Shown here: one piece after another, positions 47,431 through 53,890 of the stretch
How the letters are laid out: every line of letters begins with the position of its first letter
Position numbering within the stretch: position 1 is the stretch's first letter
NCBI GenBank assembly: GCA_030691385.1
Contig: JAUYEI010000025.1
Location: 1 to 53,890 of the forward strand
DNA length: 53,890 nt
Origin: Azonexus sp.
Lineage (GTDB): Bacteria > Pseudomonadota > Gammaproteobacteria > Burkholderiales > Rhodocyclaceae
Direction: 5' to 3'
Program-made: the position numbers and the translations under genes
Notes under the pieces: model-generated
Database searches by the model: none
Seen by the model: the letters and a program-made list of their open reading frames with translations, nothing else
What the model was told of the DNA's origin: nothing

Positions 47431-48681
47431 TTACAGGTCGACGGCGCGGAACGCGAGGACCGCGTTGCTGCCGCCAAAAGCGAAGGAATTGGACAGCGCG
47501 GCGCGCAAGGGCTGGCCGTGGCGCGCCGTCGTCACGTGGTCGACGCCGGTGCAGGCCGGATCGAGTTGGCCGAGATGGGCGGTCGGTGGAATCGAGCCGT
47601 CGCGCAGGGCGAGGACGGTGACGATGGCTTCGATGGCCGCCGAGCCGCCAAGCAGGTGGCCATGCATCGACTTGGTGGCGCTGACCGGCAAGGTTGCCGC
47701 GCGCCCGGCGAAAACGGCTTTCAGGGCGGCGACTTCAACCGGGTCGCCTTCGGCCGTCGCCGTGCCGTGGGCGTTGACGTAATCGATGTCGGCGGCGGTC
47801 AGGCCGGCGTCGGCCAACGTCAGTTGAATGGCGCGGATCTGGCCTTCGGCTTCCGGGCGGACGAGATGGCTGTGGTCGCAGGTCGTTCCGTAGCCGACGA
47901 TCTCGCCGTGAATGCGGGCGCCGCGGGCGACGGCGTGGTCCCAGTCTTCGAGGACCAGGGCCGCCCCGCCCTCGCCCAGCACCAGGCCGCGGCGCTCGGC
48001 CGAAAACGGCTTGCAGGCAGTGGCCGAGGTCTCGGCATCGCCCGGCGCCATGACGCGCAGGGCTTCCCAGGCGCGGGCAACGCCGTAGGCCTGCGGCACG
48101 TCGGAGCCGCCGGTCAGCATCACCGTCGCCTCGCCACTGCGCACGCGGCGGAAAGCCTCGCCGATGGCAATGGCCGACGAGGCGCAGGCCACCGTGTGGC
48201 TCATGCTGACACCGCCCAGCCCGAGCTGGATCGAAATGTGGGCGTTGGCCGAACTGTTCATGCCGAGCAGGACGGTCAGCGGCGACAACCGTTCGCGGCC
48301 CTTCTGCCACAGTTCGCGATAACCCTTTTCATAGGCCATCGTGCCGCCGAGGGCGGTGCCCCAGGCAACGCCCCAGTCGTCGCGGTTTTCAGCTTCGTTC
48401 TTGCGCGGCAGGCCGGCGTCGTCCCAGGCGCCGAAGGCGGCAGCCATGGCGAACTGGGCGAAGCGGTCCATCATGCTGGCCAGCGGTTTGCCGAGCGCGA
48501 CATCGGGATCGAAAGCGGGGCAACTGACGAAAGGCATCGACAATGGCCGGGGTAGGTCGTCAGTCTGCAGGTAGCCGACGGCCGATTCGCCGGCGCACAG
48601 ATGCCTGAAGAAATCAGCGAGGTCGCCGCCATAAGGGCTGACCAGCCCGAGGCCAGTAATCGCCACCCGCCGCTGGCACAT
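47431..48681 (-). CDS. Beta-ketoacyl-ACP synthase 2 of the aryl polyene locus
   Basis: A 416-residue condensing enzyme. The active site is complete: Cys166 (TVACASSA), NAHGTAT near 307 and SMHGHLLGGS near 345. It has a long acidic insert between 90 and 105. With the KS at 35392 and the CLF-like protein at 34595 the locus has the three ketosynthase-type proteins typical of the aryl polyene systems. ATG 48681. The next gene upstream, a second carrier protein, ends 3 bases away. Confidence 0.92.
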   Translation of the reverse strand: MCQRRVAITGLGLVSPYGGDLADFFRHLCAGESAVGYLQTDDLPRPLSMPFVSCPAFDPDVALGKPLASMMDRFAQFAMAAAFGAWDDAGLPRKNEAENRDDWGVAWGTALGGTMAYEKGYRELWQKGRERLSPLTVLLGMNSSANAHISIQLGLGGVSMSHTVACASSAIAIGEAFRRVRSGEATVMLTGGSDVPQAYGVARAWEALRVMAPGDAETSATACKPFSAERRGLVLGEGGAALVLEDWDHAVARGARIHGEIVGYGTTCDHSHLVRPEAEGQIRAIQLTLADAGLTAADIDYVNAHGTATAEGDPVEVAALKAVFAGRAATLPVSATKSMHGHLLGGSAAIEAIVTVLALRDGSIPPTAHLGQLDPACTGVDHVTTARHGQPLRAALSNSFAFGGSNAVLAFRAVDL

Positions 48682-48684
48682 GGC

Positions 48685-48924
48685 TCAGCTCTTCGACTGG
48701 GCGATCAGCCGGTCCATCAGCGACACCATCTCGCCAACGCTCCGGGGGGTTTTGATGTCGCGGGAAAGCTTGATGCCGAAGCGGTCCTCGAACTCGAACA
48801 TCAGTTCGAGCATCATCAGCGAATCCACGCCCAGCTCAGCCAGCGCCGCGCCGGGAACGACATTTTCCGGCTCGACACCGAGGCGGTCCTTGAGAAAATT
48901 GCGAATCAGGCCAATGGATTCCAT
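48685..48924 (-). CDS. Acyl carrier protein 2 of the aryl polyene locus
   Basis: A 79-residue ACP with phosphopantetheine Ser35 (ELGVDSLMMLEL). It is the first gene of the minus-strand run ACP-KS-ACP-membrane-ligase-DH-acyltransferase-LolA-MMPL. ATG 48924 with no longer form. Which ACP takes the starter unit cannot be told. Confidence 0.92.
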   Translation of the reverse strand: MESIGLIRNFLKDRLGVEPENVVPGAALAELGVDSLMMLELMFEFEDRFGIKLSRDIKTPRSVGEMVSLMDRLIAQSKS

Positions 48925-49012
48925 AGCCCGCCAATTTTAGCCGAAAGGTCATGTTTTCCAAAGGCTTGCCAGGCTGTTGTCCATGGGCCGCCGGGCCATC
49001 AGCTCGGGAAGT

Positions 49013-50773
49013 CTAGCCGGCGGCGCCAAGTTGCAGCAGGCTTTTCTGGAATTGCCCGGCGTCCTGAAAACCGACGATGCGCACAGCCTTGTTTTCCTGC
49101 CCTTTGGCATCGTAGAAAATGATGCCTGGTGGGCCATACAGCTTGAATTTCGCCAATAAAGCCTTGTCGTCGTCCGAATTGGCCGTGACATCGGCCTGCA
49201 ACAAGGTGAAACCAGCCAGTTTGGCCTGAACGGCGGGGTCAGAGAAGGTAAAACGCTCCATTTCCTTGCACGAGACGCACCAGTCGGCGTAGAAATCGAG
49301 CATGACCGGCTTGCCGGCGGTTTTGATTCTGCTCTCCAGTTCGGCTACCGATGCGATGCGCTCGAACGGCAGTCGTTTTTCCTCGGTGGCGACGGCCTGC
49401 CCGCGCAGGCCGGCCAGTGGTTGCAGCGGGTCGCGGCCACCGGCCAGGGCGCCGATGAGCAGCGCGGCGCCGGTCAGCAGCATGACGATGCCGATGCCCT
49501 TCCAGAAACGGTGCCAGCCCTTGGCGTGCGGCGGCAGCGGGTCGAGGGCGTGGAGGTAGATGGCCGGGATGATGAGCAGCGCCGCCCAAGCCAGCATCGC
49601 AGCGACCGGCGGGACGACCGGCGCAACGAGCCAGACGGCGGTGGCCAGCAGCAGCACGCCGAAAGCCTTCTTGACGCCTTCCATCCACGGCCCGGTCTTG
49701 GGCAGCAGTGAACCGCCGGCAATGCCGACGGCAATGAGCGGCGCGCCCATCCCCAGGGCCATGACGAACAGCGCGGCCCCCCCGAACACGGCGTCGCCGG
49801 TCTGCCCGATGTAAAGCAGTGCACCGGCCAGCGGCGCGGCGACGCAGGGCCCGACGATGAGCGCCGACAGCGCGCCCATCAGGAAAACGCCGATGCCGCG
49901 CCCGCCCTGCAGGTGGCCGGATTCTTCCGACAACTTGCTTTGCAGCGAGGTCGGCAATTGCAGTTCGTAGAAGCCGAACATCGAAAATGAGAGGACGACG
50001 AAAACCAGCGCGAAACTGCCGAGTACCCACGGGTTTTGCAGCGCAGCGGAAATCAGCGTGCCGCTCAGGCCGGCCGCGACGCCGGCCGCGGCATAGGTGA
50101 CGGCCATGCCGAGGACGTAGGCCATGGACAGCGCGAAACCGCGGGCATGCGAGTTCTTGTGGCCCTGACCGGCAATGATGCCGGACAGAATGGGGATCAT
50201 CGGGAAGACGCAGGGGGTCAGCGACAGGCCGAGGCCGGCGATGAAGAAAAAGGCGAGGCTGGTCCAGAAGCCGGCGTTCTTGAGCGTGGCGGCGATCTGG
50301 CCGCTTTCGTCGCCGTCGGCCGGGGCTGCCGCGGCTGCCGGTGCGCTGGCCGGATCGGGCAGCTCGACGCTGAGCGGCTGGGTTTGCGGCGGATAGCAGA
50401 CGCCGGCATCGGCGCAACCTTGCGAGGTGACGTTCAGTTTCAGTGCCAACGGGCCGGAGGACATGCGCTCGACCGGCACGCGGATGGCGACGGTCTTGTA
50501 ATAGACCTCGACCTTGCCGAAATTTTCGTCGTTATGCTCCTTGCCCTTGGGCAGGCTCGGCGCACCGAGGGTGGCCGTGTCGCCGTCGACAGCAAAACGG
50601 AACTTGTCGCGGTAGAGGTAGTAGCCCTTGGCGATTTCGTAGCTGATTTCGAGCGTCTGGCCGTCGAGCGCCTTGACCGAGGGCTTGAAGGCGACGGCCG
50701 GGTCGAGGAATTCCTCGGCGTGGGCGAGGGAGATGAAAAAGGCGAAAACGAGGAACAGGAGGCGCATGGTCAT
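49013..50773 (-). CDS. dsbD: Thiol:disulfide interchange protein DsbD
   Basis: Inner-membrane electron carrier that passes reducing power from cytoplasmic thioredoxin to periplasmic targets. It has 586 residues, with a signal peptide (1-19) and an N-terminal alpha domain with Cys120 and Cys126 (CADAGVC). Eight TM segments hold the buried cysteines (LSLTPCVFPMIP and VGPCVAAPL), and the C-terminal thioredoxin domain has Cys499 and Cys502 (DWCVSCKEM). ATG 50773 overlaps the cutA stop; a second ATG lies two codons in. Confidence 0.95.
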   Translation of the reverse strand: MTMRLLFLVFAFFISLAHAEEFLDPAVAFKPSVKALDGQTLEISYEIAKGYYLYRDKFRFAVDGDTATLGAPSLPKGKEHNDENFGKVEVYYKTVAIRVPVERMSSGPLALKLNVTSQGCADAGVCYPPQTQPLSVELPDPASAPAAAAAPADGDESGQIAATLKNAGFWTSLAFFFIAGLGLSLTPCVFPMIPILSGIIAGQGHKNSHARGFALSMAYVLGMAVTYAAAGVAAGLSGTLISAALQNPWVLGSFALVFVVLSFSMFGFYELQLPTSLQSKLSEESGHLQGGRGIGVFLMGALSALIVGPCVAAPLAGALLYIGQTGDAVFGGAALFVMALGMGAPLIAVGIAGGSLLPKTGPWMEGVKKAFGVLLLATAVWLVAPVVPPVAAMLAWAALLIIPAIYLHALDPLPPHAKGWHRFWKGIGIVMLLTGAALLIGALAGGRDPLQPLAGLRGQAVATEEKRLPFERIASVAELESRIKTAGKPVMLDFYADWCVSCKEMERFTFSDPAVQAKLAGFTLLQADVTANSDDDKALLAKFKLYGPPGIIFYDAKGQENKAVRIVGFQDAGQFQKSLLQLGAAG

Positions 50774-51087
50774 TGGAGTGTTTCTGCCGCCACCCAGTTC
50801 AGGTAAGCAGGCAAGCCGTGACTGAGCGGCACGGCGATGATTTCGGGCAGCTCGTAGGGGTGGAGTTCGCGGATTCTGGCTTCGAGCGCCGGGTAGTTTG
50901 CTGCGGTCGACTTGAAAAACAGTGGGATTTCCGAGGCCGATTCGACCTTGCCCTGCCAGCGATAGACCGACTGGACGCGCGGCAGGATGTTGACGCAGGC
51001 GGCCAGCCCGGCCTCGACCGCGGCGAGTGCGATGGCGTTGGCGGTTTCTTCGTCCGGGCAGTGGGTGATGACGAGCAGGATTTCCAT
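50770..51087 (-). CDS. cutA: Divalent-cation tolerance protein CutA
   Basis: A 105-residue trimeric alpha/beta protein. The family is recognised by LVITHCPDEETANAIA, VNILPRVQSVYRWQGKVE and ELPEIIAVPLSHGLPAYLNW. Its function in bacteria is still debated (copper tolerance in E. coli). ATG 51087. It overlaps the dsbD start by 4 bases, a very common pair in proteobacteria. Confidence 0.95.
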   Translation of the reverse strand: MEILLVITHCPDEETANAIALAAVEAGLAACVNILPRVQSVYRWQGKVESASEIPLFFKSTAANYPALEARIRELHPYELPEIIAVPLSHGLPAYLNWVAAETLQ

Positions 51088-51105
51088 TAGCGAATTCTAC
51101 TGTGT

Positions 51106-51906
51106 CTACTTGAGCAGGCGGCGACGGGTCAGGTGGAGGGCGATGACAAAGGCTACGGCGGTGGTGGCGAGCAGCGCCATGATGTGGATCAGGGCGTCAG
51201 CCGGCACCTGACCGGCGAGCAGCGGGCGAACCAAGGCGACGCCCTGGGCCAGCGGCAGCCAGTCGCCGATCAGCGCCAGCCAGCCGGGAAGCTGGTCGGT
51301 CGGGAAGAAAACGCCGGAAATCAGCGTCATCGGCGTGATGAACAGCGTGAAGTAGTACATGAAGAAATCGTAGGACGGGGCCAGCGCGTTCCAGATCAGG
51401 CCGAGGGCAGCGAAGGCCAGCCCGGTGAGGACGATGGCCGGCAGCGACCAGAGCGCCAGCGGGCCGTTGGTCAAACCCATGCCGGTGATGACGACGAGAA
51501 TGGCGGCGCCGGAGAACAGCGATTTGGTCGCCGCCCAGAACAGTTCGCCGGCGACGACATCGCCCAGCCCGAGCGGCGTGTTGAGGATGGCTTCCCAGGT
51601 TTTCTGGACGTGCATGCGCGAAAAGGCCGAGTACAGGGCCTCGAAAGTCGCGGCGTTCATCGTCGAGGCGCAGACGGTGCCGGCAGCGAGGAAGGCGACG
51701 TAGGGCTGTCCATCGATGCTGGGCAGCATGGCGCCCAGCCCGTAGCCGAGGCCGAGCATGTAGATCAGCGGATCGGCCAGGTTGCCGAGAATGGACGGCA
51801 GGGCGAGCTTGCGCCAGACCAGGAAATTGCGTTGCCAGACAGGAAGCCAGCCGAGCAGGGAGGGTTGAGGCAGCATGGGGCGGAGCGAACGAAACGGAAG
51901 ACGCAT
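51106..51906 (-). CDS. ABC-2-type permease (NodJ-like)
   Basis: A 266-residue membrane protein with six hydrophobic segments. WRKLALPSILGNLADPLIYMLGLGYGLG and SGVFFPTDQLPGWLALIGDWLPLAQGV are hallmarks of the NodJ/ABC-2 family. The start is ATG 51906; a longer frame runs upstream through the divergent region and is not supported. The partner ATPase (NodI-like) is not in the window; upstream lies the divergent radical SAM gene, so the permease appears orphaned here. Confidence 0.85.
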   Translation of the reverse strand: MRLPFRSLRPMLPQPSLLGWLPVWQRNFLVWRKLALPSILGNLADPLIYMLGLGYGLGAMLPSIDGQPYVAFLAAGTVCASTMNAATFEALYSAFSRMHVQKTWEAILNTPLGLGDVVAGELFWAATKSLFSGAAILVVITGMGLTNGPLALWSLPAIVLTGLAFAALGLIWNALAPSYDFFMYYFTLFITPMTLISGVFFPTDQLPGWLALIGDWLPLAQGVALVRPLLAGQVPADALIHIMALLATTAVAFVIALHLTRRRLLK

Positions 51907-51936
51907 TTTAGCCTTTGGCCGATCCGACAGCGCTTC

Positions 51937-52097
51937 AGGAGCCGAGAAACAATAACGCGAACATGCTGGCTGTGCTGGCGGGCGCGCTGCGGCGTTGCCG
52001 GTCACTTGCAGGGAATGGCCATGCGGCGCGACCGGCGCCTTGCATCGCATCCCGCCAGCGCACCCCTATTTGTCCAGCTTGTTATTTCTCGGCTCCT
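51937..52097. repeat. Long imperfect inverted repeat in the divergent spacer
   Basis: Outer arms AGGAGCCGAGAAA (51937-51949) and TTTCTCGGCTCCT (52085-52097) are a perfect inverted repeat, and inner arms around GTGCTGGCGGG and CCCGCCAGCGCA also pair. The 161 bases could fold into one long hairpin or be a second small inverted-repeat element. No coding capacity is seen. It fills most of the 288-base gap between the ABC permease and the radical SAM gene. Confidence 0.6.
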
Positions 52098-52115
52098 TGG
52101 TTCACCGCGCTCCCG

Positions 52116-52154
52116 GATTTCAATTTCGGGCCTTTTTTCCGGTTGACCGTGGGA
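52116..52154 (+). repeat. Repeat A, copy 11 (intergenic)
   Basis: GATTTCAATTTCGGGCC followed by the perfect core TTTTTTCCGGTTGACCGTGG. It lies 40 bases upstream of the radical SAM start at 52195. Confidence 0.9.
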
Positions 52155-52194
52155 ACGCTGCGGGTGGCGTCGGCGAAGCTGTCAAAATGGCGAA

Positions 52195-53742
52195 ATGCCG
52201 CCCGCCATCATCCTGAGCACGCTCAACGCCAGATACATCCACGCCTCGCTCGGCCTGCGCTACCTGCTCGCCAACATGGACCGGCATGGCGGCGCCGGGC
52301 TGCGCGAACGGACGGTGCTGCGTGAATTCACCATCGTCCGGTCGGTGCCGGAAATCGTCGACGCGCTGCTTGCCGAAGCACCGCAGATCATCGGTTTCGG
52401 CGTTTATATCTGGAACGTCGTGCAAACGACCGAGGTTGTCCGTCGCCTCAAGCTCGCCCGCCCGGCCCTCAAGATCGTCCTCGGTGGGCCGGAAGTCAGT
52501 TACGAATGGGCAGAACAGCAAATCGTCCGGCTCGCTGACCACCTGATCACCGGCTGGGGGGATGTCAGCTTTCCGAAGCTGTGCCGCGCCCTGCTCGACG
52601 GCCCGCCGCCGCTCATGAAAACGATCCCCGGCGAGCAGCCGGCGCTGGCCGACATCGCCCTGCCCTACGCCGAGTTCAGCGCCGACGATCTGGCCCATCG
52701 CCTGCTCTACGTCGAAGCTTCGCGCGGCTGCCCGTTCAAGTGCGAGTTCTGCCTCAGTTCGCTCGACAAGACGGCCTGGGCCTTCGATCCGGCGTGTTTT
52801 CTCGCCGCGCTGGAAACGCTTTACGAGCGCGGGGCGCGCAACTTCAAGTTCGTCGATCGCACCTTCAATCTCAAGATCGACAGCTCGCTGACCATCCTCC
52901 AGTTCTTTCTCGACCGCCTGACGCCGGATCTCTTCCTGCATTTCGAGGTGATCCCCGATCATCTGCCCGAACGGTTGAAAGACATGATCGCCCGCTTCCC
53001 GCCCGGCGTGCTGCAGTTCGAAGTCGGCATCCAGACCTTCAGCCCGGATGTCCAGCACGCCATCTCGCGCCGGCAAGACAACGCCAAAGCCTGTGAAAAC
53101 CTGGCCTGGCTGGTCAATCACAGCCACGCCCACCTGCACACCGACCTCATTTTCGGCCTGCCCGGCGAAACGCTGGTCAGCTTCGCCGCCGGTTTCGACC
53201 GTCTGTACGCGCTGCGCCCGCACGAAATCCAGCTCGGCGTCCTCAAACGCTTGCGCGGCACGCCCATCGTCCGCCACAGCGTTGCCCACGGCATGGTCTA
53301 CGACGCCGAACCGCCCTATACCGTCCGCCAAACCGCCGTGGTCGACGTGCCGACCGTCGAGCGCTTCACCCGCCTCGCCCGCTACTGGGGCCTGCTCGCC
53401 AATTCGGGCCGCTTCCCGCAAACCCTGCCTCTCCTGCTTGCCGGCCCGTCGCCCTTCAATGCCTTCCTTGCCTTTGCCGACTGGCTATGGCAAAGCACCA
53501 GCCAGACCAGCCGCCTGACGCCGGAAAATCTGCTTGATGCCCTATTCGACTACCTGACCGGTGTCGTCGGCCGGGAAGCGGAAAGTGTCCGGCTAACTGT
53601 GCTCGCCGATTACCAGTCCAGCGGCGCCCGCGCCAATCCGGCCTGCCTGCATGGGTTGTTGAAAGACCGGGCAAATCCGGTGCCGCGTTCAGCAAGAGCG
53701 CTGGCGCAACGGCAGGACAGGCATGCCGGCGTTGGCGAGTAA
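52195..53742 (+). CDS. B12-binding-domain radical SAM protein with DUF4080-like C-terminus
   Basis: A 515-residue protein. The N-terminal cobalamin-binding-like domain (about 1-150) includes LLAEAPQIIGFGVYIWN. The iron-sulfur motif is CX3CX2C at Cys179, Cys183 and Cys186 (RGCPFKCEFC). Further radical SAM blocks are FEVIPDHLPE, EVGIQTF and DLIFGLPGET. The C-terminal half looks like DUF4080. The start is ATG 52195; the reaction is unknown. It is divergent from the ABC permease. Confidence 0.85.
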   Translation: MPPAIILSTLNARYIHASLGLRYLLANMDRHGGAGLRERTVLREFTIVRSVPEIVDALLAEAPQIIGFGVYIWNVVQTTEVVRRLKLARPALKIVLGGPEVSYEWAEQQIVRLADHLITGWGDVSFPKLCRALLDGPPPLMKTIPGEQPALADIALPYAEFSADDLAHRLLYVEASRGCPFKCEFCLSSLDKTAWAFDPACFLAALETLYERGARNFKFVDRTFNLKIDSSLTILQFFLDRLTPDLFLHFEVIPDHLPERLKDMIARFPPGVLQFEVGIQTFSPDVQHAISRRQDNAKACENLAWLVNHSHAHLHTDLIFGLPGETLVSFAAGFDRLYALRPHEIQLGVLKRLRGTPIVRHSVAHGMVYDAEPPYTVRQTAVVDVPTVERFTRLARYWGLLANSGRFPQTLPLLLAGPSPFNAFLAFADWLWQSTSQTSRLTPENLLDALFDYLTGVVGREAESVRLTVLADYQSSGARANPACLHGLLKDRANPVPRSARALAQRQDRHAGVGE

Positions 53743-53787
53743 TCTTTAACCTGAAGTTCTTTTGATTTTGTAGTCACCCAGTATCGC

Positions 53788-53836
53788 GGAAGCGCCCGCC
53801 CCTGCTGCTAAATAGGGGCAATCGGCGCTTTCTTTT
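53788..53836 (+). terminator. Rho-independent terminator-like nested hairpin
   Basis: Nested arms AAGCGCC (53790-53796) / GGCGCTT (53824-53830) and GCCCCT (53798-53803) / AGGGGC (53814-53819), followed by TCTTTT. It lies 45 bases after the radical SAM stop and is flanked by two direct copies of TGTAGTCAC (53769-53777 and 53847-53855). The rest of the tail to the window end shows nothing else. Confidence 0.6.
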
Positions 53837-53890
53837 GGCCTCTAAGTGTAGTCACTAAAATAACTTGTATTTGCGCAGATAGCGACTATA

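Noticed and set aside
47014..48555. 513-codon frame opposite the second ketosynthase and carrier protein
   Set aside because: Antisense to well-defined genes; no recognisable protein.

Overview
The window (53.9 kb, GC-rich) is the replication-origin neighbourhood of a betaproteobacterium, most likely of the Rhodocyclales (Dechloromonas/Azonexus-like). That placement is inferred from the dnaA-dnaN-gyrB order, the divergent rpmH-rnpA-yidD-yidC-mnmE cluster, the Thiobacillus-type gshA and the codon use; no rRNA gene is present to confirm it.

Layout. 1-5.3 kb: an ABC-F ATPase (ybiT), then the glutathione pair gshA-gshB and apbE. 5.4-10.9 kb: a large hybrid histidine kinase followed by a REC/HD-GYP regulator. 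10.9-12.5 kb: a sirtuin, dtd and a small NrtS-like membrane protein. 12.6-21.9 kb: gyrB, dnaN and dnaA on the minus strand and rpmH, rnpA, yidD, yidC and mnmE on the plus strand. 22.25-22.8 kb: an AT-rich gene-free stretch with DnaA-box-like 9-mers, a candidate origin in addition to the dnaA-dnaN spacer. 22.8-32.3 kb, plus strand: radical SAM/B12 enzyme, BamE-like lipoprotein, flavin halogenase-like enzyme, chorismatase, MipA/OmpV protein, acyltransferase, glycosyltransferase, methyltransferase, antiporter and thioredoxin-like protein. 32.3-48.9 kb, minus strand: an aryl polyene type II polyketide synthase locus (three ketosynthase-family proteins, two dehydratases, ketoreductase, two carrier proteins, AMP ligase, LolA-like carrier, MMPL exporter, acyltransferases). 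A HigBA toxin-antitoxin pair lies inside it. 49-53.7 kb: dsbD, cutA, an ABC-2 permease and a second B12/radical SAM enzyme.

Working together: the chorismatase should supply a hydroxybenzoate starter. The AMP ligase and carrier proteins would load it, and KS/CLF/KR/DH would extend and dehydrate it into a polyene. The glycosyltransferase, acyltransferases, LolA-like protein and MMPL pump would attach it to a lipid and export it. A flavin halogenase-like enzyme next to the chorismatase suggests a xanthomonadin-like, possibly halogenated pigment.

The strongest unexplained signal is a dispersed 39-bp motif. Its core is TTTTTTCCGGTTGACCGTGG, preceded by GATTTCNNTTTTGGCC. I found ten good copies and one degenerate copy, all without indels and all in the same chromosomal orientation. 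They lie both between genes and inside genes on either coding strand. A second family (three copies, 120-240 bp, 14-18 bp terminal inverted repeats) looks like a MITE. Three parS-like ParB sites flank dnaA, one of them inside a coding sequence.
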